From Pseudomonas maumuensis (GTDB lineage: Bacteria; Pseudomonadota; Gammaproteobacteria; Pseudomonadales; Pseudomonadaceae): a stretch of 64,000 bases of DNA. The DNA lies in contig NZ_CP077077.1 of assembly GCF_019139675.1 (NCBI RefSeq), positions 2,914,001 through 2,978,000 of the forward strand. The letters run 5' to 3'. Below are positions 7,471 through 15,796 of the stretch, one piece after another. A model generated the notes under the pieces. That model saw nothing but the letters and a program-made list of their open reading frames with translations. It had not been told where the DNA came from and ran no database searches. The position numbers and the translations under genes were made by a program. The number at the start of each line of letters is the position of its first letter. Position 1 is the stretch's first letter.

Positions 7471-8370
7471 CTACAGACTTTCGTCGAGGAACTTGACCAC
7501 GGTGCCCATGCATGCCACCCGCTCTTCCACATGCGGCATGTGACTGGAGTTCTCGAACAATGCCCAGCGGATGCCTGGGATCAGGTCCAGGTACGGCTTG
7601 ACCACCAGCGGCGTCGCTTCGTCGTAGCGGCCCGAAATCAACAGGCTCGGCACATTGATGCGCGGCAGGCGGTCGACGATGGTCCAGTCCTTGGTGCTGC
7701 CGATGATGTGGAACTCGTTGGGCCCAGTCATGGCGTGGTACACGGTCGGGTCGGCCTCCACCTGGGCGAAGGTGCGCGCCACCTCTTCCGGCCAGGGCTT
7801 GAGCCGGCACACGTGGCGGTCGTAGAACACCTGGGTGGCGGCGATGTAGTCGGCCGCGGTGTAGTCGCCTACGGCCTCGTGGCGTAGCAGGGTTTCCTGG
7901 ACATCCTTGGGCAGTTCCTCACGCAGGCGGTTGGCCTCGCGCACCCAGGTGCGCATGTCGGCCGGCGAATTGGCGATCACCAGGCAGCGCAGGCCCCTGG
8001 GCTGACGCACCGCGTGTTCACTGGCGAGCATGCCGCCCCAGGACTGGCCCAACAGCGCGTAGCGCTGGCTGATGCCCAGGTGCTCGAGGAGGTTGTCGAG
8101 CTCCTCGAGGAACAGCTTCACCGTCCAGAACGACGGCGGCATCTGCGGCAAGTGGGTCGAGCGACCGTTGCCCAGCTGGTCGTAGTGAATGACCGGATAG
8201 CCGCCCGCGGCGACATCCTTGTAGGCATCGACATAGTCGTAGGTGCAGCCCGGGCCGCCGTGCAGAATGACCAACGGTGTGCGGCCACAGGCCAGGTCGC
8301 CGGTGACGCGATACCAGGTCTGGTAGTCGCCAAAGGGGGCAAAACCTTCACGCGATTGGGTGAGTTCCAT
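7471..8370 (-). CDS. pipA: Proline-iminopeptidase-family alpha/beta hydrolase (PipA-like)
   Basis: The 299-residue product has the alpha/beta-hydrolase features of the proline iminopeptidase / L-amino-acid amidase family: oxyanion-hole HGGPG (37-41), nucleophile elbow GQSWGG with S110, a late Asp in GRYDEATP and the His of NSSHMP. It probably cleaves or deamidates small peptides or amino-acid amides in the cytoplasm. The start at 8370 was chosen over an upstream GTG because GGAG lies nine bases ahead and a lux-box-like palindrome sits about 60 bp upstream. Linkage to a LuxR solo and peptide ABC transporter matches the pipA-pipR arrangement of plant-associated Pseudomonas. The symbol rests on that context. 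Confidence 0.8.
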   Translation of the reverse strand: MELTQSREGFAPFGDYQTWYRVTGDLACGRTPLVILHGGPGCTYDYVDAYKDVAAGGYPVIHYDQLGNGRSTHLPQMPPSFWTVKLFLEELDNLLEHLGISQRYALLGQSWGGMLASEHAVRQPRGLRCLVIANSPADMRTWVREANRLREELPKDVQETLLRHEAVGDYTAADYIAATQVFYDRHVCRLKPWPEEVARTFAQVEADPTVYHAMTGPNEFHIIGSTKDWTIVDRLPRINVPSLLISGRYDEATPLVVKPYLDLIPGIRWALFENSSHMPHVEERVACMGTVVKFLDESL

Positions 8371-8428
8371 TTCATCCGGCTCCGTGCGAATCATGGAGCA
8401 CACGATAGCCTTACGCTGGATCCGGCGT

Positions 8429-8448
8429 AACTAGAGAGTTCTCTAGGT
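8429..8448 (-). promoter_or_regulatory. lux-box-like palindrome upstream of pipA
   Basis: AACTAGAGAGTTCTCTAGGT is a 20-base imperfect palindrome with a perfect 7+2+7 core. Placing it at about -42 predicts a transcript start near 8396, about 25 bases before the pipA ATG, as for class II LuxR activation. It lies between pipA and the end of pipR, which are both transcribed on the - strand. Confidence 0.75.
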
Positions 8449-8467
8449 TTTCGGCTTTTTTGCCACG

Positions 8468-9229
8468 TTATTGGTCGAGCAGGCGGTAATGCACCGCCCG
8501 GGCGACCGCCTGGACACGGTTCTTGGCCCCCAGCTTATGCATGGCCGAGGTCAGGTGCAGGGAAATCGTCGCCAGCGAGCGATTGAGTTTCTCGGCGATC
8601 TCCCCCGCCGTCAGGCCTTCGGCGGCCCAGCGCAGACACTCCACCTCGCGGCGGGTCAGGCGGATGATGCGAGGGGCCGACTCCTTGGCCAACAAAGGAT
8701 GGGCGGCCTCCTGCAGGGCATGGGCGATCAAGCTGAAGTCGGCAAGGTGTTCCCGAGCGTCATCCAGGTCGCGCTGGCTGGCGTGGGGACGCAGGCCGGT
8801 CAGGGTCGCCAGGCCGCCGCGCGGCAGGTGAATGGGCACGGTTACCCCGCAGGTCAATTGCGCATCGTGCAGGTAGCCGACCACCGGGGCATGACGCCGA
8901 TCGATCAGACGTTGCAAGACAGTTTCGCCCTTGGGCAGGTATGACCAGACAAAAGGCCCGATGGACGACACTGCCACCTGCTGCACCGGGTCGATCTGGT
9001 AGAAGCCCTCCGAACACCACAGGTCTTGCCAGTCCTTCGGCGTCTGCCGCAGGCGGACCACAGCGGGGGTGATCAGCTCGCCGGTGTGGTCCAACGGCAC
9101 CGGGCTGTAGTCGTACACCAGGGCATCGAAGCCCAGCTGCGCCGCCAGGTCGGCGACGCTGTCCATCTGTTCGTCCAGGCTATCGTCCGACGCCAGACGG
9201 GAATTGAGTTCAGCCACCTTGGCCTGCAT
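8468..9229 (-). CDS. pipR: LuxR-family solo regulator (PipR/OryR-like)
   Basis: The chosen ATG at 9229 has AGGGAG eight bases upstream and gives 253 residues, normal for LuxR proteins; a GTG start 63 bp earlier has no good ribosome site. Residues 1-180 form an autoinducer-binding domain and about 190-247 a GerE-type helix-turn-helix (LTRREVECLRWAAEGLTAGE). Aligned to TraR, the ligand-pocket Trp57 is kept (W67 here), Tyr61 is replaced by Trp (W71), and Asp70, Pro71 and Trp85 are conserved (D80, P81, W95). The Tyr61-to-Trp change is a mark of the plant-signal-responsive LuxR solos. No luxI gene is present. It should activate pipA through the palindrome at 8429-8448. Confidence 0.8.
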   Translation of the reverse strand: MQAKVAELNSRLASDDSLDEQMDSVADLAAQLGFDALVYDYSPVPLDHTGELITPAVVRLRQTPKDWQDLWCSEGFYQIDPVQQVAVSSIGPFVWSYLPKGETVLQRLIDRRHAPVVGYLHDAQLTCGVTVPIHLPRGGLATLTGLRPHASQRDLDDAREHLADFSLIAHALQEAAHPLLAKESAPRIIRLTRREVECLRWAAEGLTAGEIAEKLNRSLATISLHLTSAMHKLGAKNRVQAVARAVHYRLLDQ

Positions 9230-9401
9230 ACCTGACACTCCCTGTGTTCCCTCGTGCATTTCCATCTCGAAGTCCGGCACGTAGAATGCCACGGCTTGGC
9301 GCGGGACTGCCAGACGAAACCTATAGGAAACACTAGCTTGTAGGCGACGAATTCTCCTGCGCTAGTTATAGCTGCAAGCCATGGCCAACAGGAGAGTAGC
9401 G
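9230..9401. promoter_or_regulatory. Divergent promoter region of pipR and second peptidase
   Basis: This 172-bp gap holds the outward promoters. It contains the palindrome CCTATAGG (9320-9327) and an inverted repeat ACTAGC / GCTAGT (9332-9337 and 9361-9366) with 23 bases between the arms. The CTAG core is shared with the box before pipA, but the spacing is too wide for a canonical lux box, so direct PipR control here is uncertain. Confidence 0.4.
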
Positions 9402-10292
9402 ATGTGGCGAGAGATGCAACCTGACCAGCAGTTCGATGTAGAGGTCGACGGCCACAATCTCGTGGTGTACAGCTTTGGCGCAGGGGACGAGGTGCTGCTG
9501 TGCCTCAATGGTGGGCCTGGGCTGCCCTGCGACTACCTGCGCGACGCCCATGCCTGGCTCAAGGACCAGGGCATCCGCGTGGTTGCCTTCGACCAGCTCG
9601 GCACCGGCGCCTCCGACCGCCCGGATGACGACAGCCTGTGGAACATCACCCGCTACGTGGCCGAGGTCGAGCAGGTGCGCCAGGCCCTGGACCTCGGTCG
9701 CGTGCATATGCTGGGGCATTCCTGGGGCGGCTGGCTGGCGATCGAGTACGCCATCCATCACCCGCAGTCGCTGAAAAGTCTGATTCTCGAGAATACTGTC
9801 GGCGACATCCCACACCTGATCACCGAGCTTGCACGCCTGCGCGGCGCCCTGGGCAGCGAAACCGTGGCGATGATGCAGCGCCACGAGGCCACGGGCAATC
9901 TCGACCACCCCCAGTACCAGGCCGCCATCACCCTGCTCAACTACCGTCACGTCTGTCGGCTGGATGAATGGCCGGCGCCGATCCAGCGCTCGCTGGGCGA
10001 CTGGAACATGGGCCCCTACACCACCATGCAGGGCCCCAACGAGTTCCTTTATACCGGCAACCTCAAGGACTGGAACCGCCTCGAACAGATGGGCGAATTC
10101 CGCATGCCGGTGCTGATCACCACCGGTCAGCACGACGAACTGACGCCGGCCTGCGCCATGCGCATGAAGCTCGCCCTGCACGGCCGCGCCGAGCTGCATG
10201 TGTTCCCCAACAGCAGCCATATGCCGTTCTACGAAGAGCCCCAGGCCTATTTCCCGGTGTTGCTGGACTTCCTGCAACGCAACCGGGGTTGA
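9402..10292 (+). CDS. Second proline-iminopeptidase-family alpha/beta hydrolase
   Basis: This 296-residue enzyme is a paralogue of PipA. It has NGGPG in place of HGGPG at the oxyanion hole, the nucleophile elbow GHSWGG (S107), an Asp in GQHDELTP and a His in NSSHMP. Start 9402 was preferred over an in-frame ATG at 9381 because AGGAGA lies just ahead of it and within the longer version. The gene ends three bases before the first permease, so hydrolase and transporter form one operon and peptide import may feed this enzyme. The substrate is likely a short peptide or amino-acid amide; specificity is not readable from sequence. Confidence 0.82.
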   Translation: MWREMQPDQQFDVEVDGHNLVVYSFGAGDEVLLCLNGGPGLPCDYLRDAHAWLKDQGIRVVAFDQLGTGASDRPDDDSLWNITRYVAEVEQVRQALDLGRVHMLGHSWGGWLAIEYAIHHPQSLKSLILENTVGDIPHLITELARLRGALGSETVAMMQRHEATGNLDHPQYQAAITLLNYRHVCRLDEWPAPIQRSLGDWNMGPYTTMQGPNEFLYTGNLKDWNRLEQMGEFRMPVLITTGQHDELTPACAMRMKLALHGRAELHVFPNSSHMPFYEEPQAYFPVLLDFLQRNRG

Positions 10293-10295
10293 TCG

Positions 10296-11243
10296 ATGAG
10301 CCTGGCCCGCTACCGGTTCGTCCTGATCCGTCCGTTGCAATTGCTCCCGGTGCTATTGGGCATCAGCATCATCACCTTCGTGCTGGTGCGCGCGATCCCG
10401 GGCGATCCGGCGCGGGTGCTGCTGGGGGCGCGCAGCACGCCGGACGCGATCGCGAAGATTCGCGCCCAGTTCGGCCTCGACGAGCCGATCTGGGTGCAGT
10501 ACCTCTACTTCCTGAAGAACCTGCTCAACGGCGACCTGGGCAAATCGCTGCTGTACAAGGTCGATGCCCTGCCCCTGATCGCCGGCCGCATCGAGCCCAC
10601 TTTGTTGCTGGTGCTGGGCAGCGTGCTGCTGGCGTTGCTGATCGCCGTGCCGCTGGCCACCCTCGCCGCGCGGCGCAAGGGCGGCTGGGCCGACAACCTG
10701 ATCCGCCTATTTACCACCGCGGGCCTCGGCTTACCGGCTTTCTGGCTGGGGTTGATGCTGATCCTGCTGTTCAGCGTGCATTGGGGCCTGTTCCCGGTGT
10801 CCGGCTACGGCCGGACCTGGCCCGACAAGCTGCACCACCTGGTACTGCCGTGCCTGACCATCGCCCTGGCGCTCTCGGCGGTGCTGGTGCGCAACCTGCG
10901 CGCGAGCATCCTCCTGGAGCTGCAGGCCGACCACGTCACCGCAGCCCGCGCTCGGGGCCTGGGGGAAGGCGCGATTCTGCGCCGGCACATCCTGCCCAAC
11001 GCCATGCTGCCCACCATCAACCTGCTGGCGGTCAACATCGGCTGGCTGATCAGCGGCACCGTGGTGATCGAGAGCCTGTTCTCGCTGCCCGGGGTCGGCC
11101 AGCTGCTGGTGCGCGGCATCTTCACCCGCGACTACATGGTGGTCCAGGGCGTGGCAATGGTGCTGGCCTGCGCCACGGTGGCGGTGAACTTCATTGCCGA
11201 CGTGGTGACCACCGCCCTCGACCCGCGGGTACACATCCAATGA
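10296..11243 (+). CDS. Dipeptide/oligopeptide ABC transporter permease, DppB-like
   Basis: This 315-residue inner-membrane protein starts with the family hallmark LQLLPVLLGISIITFVLVRAIPGDPA and has six predicted membrane helices. The cytoplasmic EAA-type coupling loop (ARARGLGEGAILRRHILPNA) lies near 205-226. It pairs with the DppC-like permease, whose ATG overlaps its stop codon. It is part of a five-gene importer of short peptides or related amides. Confidence 0.9.
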   Translation: MSLARYRFVLIRPLQLLPVLLGISIITFVLVRAIPGDPARVLLGARSTPDAIAKIRAQFGLDEPIWVQYLYFLKNLLNGDLGKSLLYKVDALPLIAGRIEPTLLLVLGSVLLALLIAVPLATLAARRKGGWADNLIRLFTTAGLGLPAFWLGLMLILLFSVHWGLFPVSGYGRTWPDKLHHLVLPCLTIALALSAVLVRNLRASILLELQADHVTAARARGLGEGAILRRHILPNAMLPTINLLAVNIGWLISGTVVIESLFSLPGVGQLLVRGIFTRDYMVVQGVAMVLACATVAVNFIADVVTTALDPRVHIQ

Positions 11244-12094
11244 GCCAGAGCCCCGCACTGCCATTGCGCTGGCGCCTGGCCTGGCACCTGGGCAATGGCC
11301 GCCTGACGCTTTACTGCGGCCTGGCGATCGTCCTCGGCTGGTGCCTGCTGGCCCTGTGCGCGCCGTGGATCGCGCCGTTCGATCCGCTGGCGCAGAACGC
11401 CGACCTGCGTCTGGCCGCGCCCAGCCTTGGTCACCCGTTCGGTACCGACAACTTTGGCCGCGACATCCTTTCACGGGTGATCTGGGGCGCGCGCATCGAT
11501 CTGCAGATGGCGCTGATCGGGGTGATTTTCCCGTTCCTGCTCGGCACCTGCATCGGCGCGGTTTCCGGCTATGTCGGCGGTTTGCTGGACAACGCCTGCA
11601 TGCGCCTGGTCGATATCGTCCTGGCCTTCCCGTTCCTGGTGCTGATGCTAGCGATCATGGCCATCCTCGGCCCGGGCCTGGGCAGCTTCTACATCGCCAT
11701 GGCCCTGGTCGGCTGGGTGTCCTATGCGCGGCTGATCCGCTCGCAGATCCTGGTACTCAAGCAAGGCGATTTCGCCCTGGCAGCCAGGAGCCTGGGCTTC
11801 AGCCACCGGCGCGTGCTGTTCGGCCACCTGCTGCCCAACGCCCTGTTCGGCTCGGTGGTGTTCTGCATGTCGGACGCCGTGCTGGTGCTGCTCAACGGCG
11901 CGGCCGTCAGCTACCTGGGCCTTGGCGTGCAGCCGCCCACCCCGGAGTGGGGCACCATGGTGGCCGAGGGGCAGAGTTTCATTACCAGCGCCTGGTGGAT
12001 CTGCACCTTCCCGGGCCTGGCGGTGGTGACCCTGGCCATGGGCTTCAGCCTGCTGGCCGACGGCGTCGCCGAGCGTCTGGGAGACCGCACATGA
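11240..12094 (+). CDS. Dipeptide/oligopeptide ABC transporter permease, DppC-like
   Basis: This 284-residue inner-membrane protein begins at an ATGA overlap with the previous permease. It has the DppC/OppC hallmarks: an APWIAPFDP segment after the first helix, FGTDNFGRDILSRVIWGARIDL, and an EAA loop AARSLGFSHRRVLFGHLLPNA near residue 180. An open frame extends far upstream through the peptidase and first permease, but it is only a shadow of them. The stop overlaps the start of the ATPase gene. Confidence 0.9.
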   Translation: MSQSPALPLRWRLAWHLGNGRLTLYCGLAIVLGWCLLALCAPWIAPFDPLAQNADLRLAAPSLGHPFGTDNFGRDILSRVIWGARIDLQMALIGVIFPFLLGTCIGAVSGYVGGLLDNACMRLVDIVLAFPFLVLMLAIMAILGPGLGSFYIAMALVGWVSYARLIRSQILVLKQGDFALAARSLGFSHRRVLFGHLLPNALFGSVVFCMSDAVLVLLNGAAVSYLGLGVQPPTPEWGTMVAEGQSFITSAWWICTFPGLAVVTLAMGFSLLADGVAERLGDRT

Positions 12095-13077
12095 GCCCTG
12101 CCCTGCTCCAGGTCCGCGAACTGAGCGTCATCGCCCGCGCCGGCCAACGTGATATCACCCTCGTCGATCGCCTGTCGTTCGACCTCGGTGAGGGTGAGAT
12201 CCTCGGCCTGGTGGGTGAAAGCGGCTCGGGCAAGACCCTGGCCTGTCGCGGCCTGATGCGCCTGCTGCCGTCGCCCAACCTGCGCCTCGAAGGCCAGGCC
12301 GTGCGCCTGGCCGGCAACGACCTGCTGCGCCTGGACGAGGCCGGGATGCTCCGTATGCGCGGTCGCGAGCTGGGCATGATCTTCCAGAACCCCAGCAGCC
12401 ACCTCGACCCGCTGATGCGCATCGGCGCGCAGATCGCCGAGGGCATCCGCCTGCACCAGGGCGCCTCGCGGCGCGAAGCGCGGGCCGAGGCCATCGAAGT
12501 GCTGCGCCAGGTCGGCATCCCCGATCCGAAAACCCGCGTCGACAGCTATCCCCATGAGTTCTCCGGCGGCATGCGCCAACGGGCGATGATCGCCGTGGCC
12601 CTGGGCTGCAACCCCAAGGTGCTGATCGCCGACGAGCCGACCACGGCGCTGGACGTCACCGTGCAGGCGCAGATCCTGCGCCTGCTGCTGGAGCTGCGCG
12701 ACCGCCGCGGCCTGTCGATGATCCTGATCAGCCACGACCTCGGCGTGGTCGCGCAGACCTGCGACAGCATCGCCGTGATGTACGCCGGGCGCCTGTGTGA
12801 ACACGGCGCCAAGCAGGCCCTGCTGAGCCAGCCGCGCCACCCCTACAGCGCCGGGCTGCTGGCCTGTCACCCTGCGGCGCGGCGGCATGCGGGGCTGATG
12901 AACACCATTGCCGGGCAACCGCCGCTGCTCGACGCCCTGCCCGCAGGATGCCGCTTCGAACCGCGCTGCCCCCAGGCCACGCCTGACTGCCGGGCACAAT
13001 TGCCGGAACTGCGCGTCACCGGCCCCGGCCATCGCCTGGCCTGCCATACCCCGCTACTGGCCGGAGGCCTGTCATGA
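12091..13077 (+). CDS. Oligopeptide ABC transporter ATP-binding protein, DppD/OppD-like
   Basis: This 328-residue ATPase has Walker A GESGSGKT (42-49), signature [12 protein letters not shown] near 155, Walker [12 protein letters not shown] near 177 and the C-terminal oligopeptide-transporter extension with cysteines ([15 protein letters not shown]) near 285-300, which in this family can hold an iron-sulphur cluster. It energises the permease pair together with the OppF-like ATPase. Both ends overlap neighbours by four bases, showing tight translational coupling. Confidence 0.9.
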   Translation: MSPALLQVRELSVIARAGQRDITLVDRLSFDLGEGEILGLVGESGSGKTLACRGLMRLLPSPNLRLEGQAVRLAGNDLLRLDEAGMLRMRGRELGMIFQNPSSHLDPLMRIGAQIAEGIRLHQGASRREARAEAIEVLRQVGIPDPKTRVDSYPHEFSGGMRQRAMIAVALGCNPKVLIADEPTTALDVTVQAQILRLLLELRDRRGLSMILISHDLGVVAQTCDSIAVMYAGRLCEHGAKQALLSQPRHPYSAGLLACHPAARRHAGLMNTIAGQPPLLDALPAGCRFEPRCPQATPDCRAQLPELRVTGPGHRLACHTPLLAGGLS

Positions 13078-14048
13078 CCACGCTGTTGCAGGTCAACGAC
13101 CTGCATGTGCAGTTCCCCGCCCCGGGCGGCGGCCTGTTGAACCTGCGTCCACGCAAAGTCAATGCCGTCAACGGCGCTTCGCTGAACCTCTCCGCCGGTC
13201 AGGCCCTGGGCCTGGTGGGCGAGTCGGGTTGCGGCAAGAGCACCCTGGCCCGGGCCATCCTGCAACTGACCCCTTCCAGCAGCGGCCAGGTGCTGTTCGA
13301 CGGCAGCGACATGCGCCAGGGCAACCGCGTGGATATCGAGCGTCTGCGCCGCGAGACCGCGATGATCTTCCAGGACCCGTACAGCGCGCTCAATCCACGC
13401 CAGCGCATCGGCCAGATCCTCGCCGAGGTGCTGCAGGTGCAGCGCAAGGTGCCCGCCGCGCAGATCCCCGCCCGGGTCGCCGAACTGCTCGGCCTGGTCG
13501 GCCTGCGCGCGGAACTTGCCGAGCGCAAGCCCGGTTCGCTCAGTGGCGGCCAGTGCCAGCGGGTCGGCATCGCCCGGGCGCTGGCCGTCGAGCCGAGGCT
13601 GATCGTCGCCGACGAGTGCGTTGCCGCCCTCGACGTGTCGATCCAGGGGCAGATCATCAACCTGCTGCTGGAACTACGCCAGCGCATGGGCCTGGCCCTG
13701 CTGTTCATCACCCACGACCTGGGCGTGGTACGCCACCTGTGCGACCGGGTAGCGGTGATGTACCTGGGGCGGATCGTCGAGGAAGGCCCGGTGGCCGAGG
13801 TCTTCGACGACCCGCGCCATCCCTACACCGCCGCGCTGGTGCAGTCCATCGCCGACATCGACCCGGCCCGGCGCCTGCCGCAGCAGCCGCTGGCCGGCGA
13901 GCCACCGAGCCCGCTGCAGCCACCGTCCGGCTGCGCCTTTCACCCACGTTGTCGCCACGCGTTGCCCCAGTGCGGCACAGGTATGCCCCCCAGCCACGCA
14001 GAAGGTGGCCGCTACCATGCCTGCGTCCACCCGCGACTGCCGTGCTGA
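13074..14048 (+). CDS. Oligopeptide ABC transporter ATP-binding protein, DppF/OppF-like
   Basis: This 324-residue ATPase has Walker A GESGCGKS (49-56), signature SLSGGQCQRVGIARAL, Walker B LIVADECVAALDVS and a C-terminal Cys-containing extension (CAFHPRCRHALPQC). The Walker B context reads DECVAALD instead of the usual DEPVSALD, a mild variant that keeps the catalytic Glu. It follows the OppD-like gene with a four-base overlap and precedes the binding protein by 34 bp. Confidence 0.9.
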   Translation: MTTLLQVNDLHVQFPAPGGGLLNLRPRKVNAVNGASLNLSAGQALGLVGESGCGKSTLARAILQLTPSSSGQVLFDGSDMRQGNRVDIERLRRETAMIFQDPYSALNPRQRIGQILAEVLQVQRKVPAAQIPARVAELLGLVGLRAELAERKPGSLSGGQCQRVGIARALAVEPRLIVADECVAALDVSIQGQIINLLLELRQRMGLALLFITHDLGVVRHLCDRVAVMYLGRIVEEGPVAEVFDDPRHPYTAALVQSIADIDPARRLPQQPLAGEPPSPLQPPSGCAFHPRCRHALPQCGTGMPPSHAEGGRYHACVHPRLPC

Positions 14049-14082
14049 CACACCCTACATAACCATCAAATGGAGCTTGAGC

Positions 14083-15624
14083 ATGAAACCCACCGCATTG
14101 AAGTTACTCACCGCCGCCGTGCTGGCCGCCAGCACCCTGGCCGGCGGCATGGCCCAGGCCGCCGGCGTGCTGACCATCGGCTGCCGCGAGGAGAGCACTA
14201 CCTTCGACCCGATCAAGAGCGCGCAGAACCGTGACAGCTGGGTCTTCGCCAACGTCTACGACGTGCTGGTGCGCGTCGACAACAGCGGCACCAAGCTGCT
14301 GCCGGGCCTGGCCGAAAGCTGGAAGATTTCCGACGACGGCCTGACTTACACCTTCAAGGTCCGCGAAGCCAAGTTCTCCGATGGCTCGGCGCTGACTGCC
14401 AGTGATGCCGCGTTCTCCCTGCTGCGCATCCGCGACAACCCCGGCTCGCTGTGGTCCGACTCCTACAAGATCATCGACAAGGCCGAAGCGCCGGACGACC
14501 GCACCCTGGTGGTGACCCTGAAGAGCAAGTCGGTGCCGTTCCTCGCGCAACTGGCCACCGCCAACGTGTCGATCCTGTCGAAAAAGGCCATGGACGCCAT
14601 CGGCGAGGAAGCCTACGCCCAGCAGCCGGTGACCTCCGGCGCGTTCAAGGTCAAGGAATGGCTACGCGGCGACCGCGTGATCCTGGAGAAGAACCCCTAC
14701 TTCTGGGAGGCCGATAAAGTCAGCCTGGACGGCGTCGAGTGGATCTCTATCCCCGACGACAACACGCGGATGCTCAAGGTCCAGGCCGGTGAGCTGGACT
14801 CGGCGATCTTCGTGCCGTTCTCCCGCGTCGACGCGCTGCAGAAGGACAAGAGCCTGACCATCCATATCGACCCGTCGACCCGCGAGGACCACCTGCTCAT
14901 CAACCATGAGAAAGGCCTGCTGGGCAAGGTCGAGGTACGCGAGGCCATCGACCTGGCAATCGACAAGAAGGCGCTGGTGGAAACCGTGACCTTCGGCCAT
15001 GGCGAAACGGCCTATTCGTACATTCCCAAGGGCGCGCTGTACCACAATGCCAACAACCCGCAACGCCCGTTCGACCCGGCCAAGGCCCGTGAACTGCTGA
15101 AGAAGGCCGGTGCCGAGGGGCTGAAGGTCAACTACGTGGTCAACGCCGGCAACGAGGCCGACGAGCAGATCGCCGTGCTGGTGCAGAAGCAGCTGGCCGA
15201 TGTCGGCATCACCGCCAATCTGCAGAAAGTCGACCCGACCCAGAGCTGGCAGATGCTGGTCGATGGCGACTACGACCTGTCGGTGATGTACTGGACCAAC
15301 GACGTGCTCGACCCGGACCAGAAGACCACCTTCGTGCTTGGTCACGACACCAACCAGAACTACATGACCCGCTATCACAACGACAAGGTCAAAGACCTGG
15401 TGGCCGCGGCACGGGTGGAGACCGACCCGGTCAAACGCGGACAGATGTACCAGGACCTGCAGAAGCTGGCCAAGCAGGACGTGCATTGGATCGACCTGTA
15501 CTACAGCCCGTACATCAACATCTCGCGCAGCAATATCCAGAACTTCCTGCAGAACCCGTTGGGGCGTTTCACGCTCGAGGAGACCGTGAAGCTGGAGGCC
15601 GGTCAGAAGACCGCGCAGAACTGA
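14083..15624 (+). CDS. Periplasmic peptide-binding protein (SBP family 5)
   Basis: This 513-residue solute-binding protein has a Sec signal peptide cleaved after AQA and the family-5 opening LTIGCREESTTFDPIKSAQN, with later features PGLAESWKISDDGLTYTF and the AIDLAIDKKALV segment. It captures peptides or peptide-like amides in the periplasm and delivers them to the permeases. The start at 14083 was chosen because it begins the signal peptide; an upstream in-frame start would prepend a non-signal stretch. A terminator follows directly. In the pip system of cottonwood endophytes a transporter of this class is needed to sense the plant ethanolamine derivative; the same role is inferred here. Confidence 0.88.
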   Translation: MKPTALKLLTAAVLAASTLAGGMAQAAGVLTIGCREESTTFDPIKSAQNRDSWVFANVYDVLVRVDNSGTKLLPGLAESWKISDDGLTYTFKVREAKFSDGSALTASDAAFSLLRIRDNPGSLWSDSYKIIDKAEAPDDRTLVVTLKSKSVPFLAQLATANVSILSKKAMDAIGEEAYAQQPVTSGAFKVKEWLRGDRVILEKNPYFWEADKVSLDGVEWISIPDDNTRMLKVQAGELDSAIFVPFSRVDALQKDKSLTIHIDPSTREDHLLINHEKGLLGKVEVREAIDLAIDKKALVETVTFGHGETAYSYIPKGALYHNANNPQRPFDPAKARELLKKAGAEGLKVNYVVNAGNEADEQIAVLVQKQLADVGITANLQKVDPTQSWQMLVDGDYDLSVMYWTNDVLDPDQKTTFVLGHDTNQNYMTRYHNDKVKDLVAAARVETDPVKRGQMYQDLQKLAKQDVHWIDLYYSPYINISRSNIQNFLQNPLGRFTLEETVKLEAGQKTAQN

Positions 15625-15632
15625 AGCCAGTG

Positions 15633-15660
15633 AGGCGGCTCCTGGCCGCCTTCTTGACTG
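15633..15660 (+). terminator. Terminator after the peptide ABC transporter operon
   Basis: A seven-base stem (AGGCGGC at 15633-15639 with GCCGCCT at 15645-15651) and five-base loop sit nine bases past the stop, followed by a short TTCTT stretch. The T-tract is brief, so read-through is possible. Confidence 0.65.
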
Positions 15661-15796
15661 TGTTGTGGCAGACAGGTGTTGGCGGTAGCCTCGTAGCGCG
15701 CTTGCGACCGAGCGCCGCCCGCGCGGCGCTTGGTCTAATAGGCGCTGCAACTCTCTCGTCATACACCTCGAGAAGCCAACGCCGCCCCCTTTTGTT

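Noticed and set aside
9968..11239. Upstream extension of the DppC-like permease frame
   Set aside because: This part runs through the second peptidase and first permease in another frame; the permease clearly begins at the ATGA overlap at 11240.
15664..15796. REP-like element near GCGCTTGCGACCGAGCGCC
   Set aside because: GC-rich with partial dyads, but only one copy was noticed and it does not match the known P. putida REP pattern.
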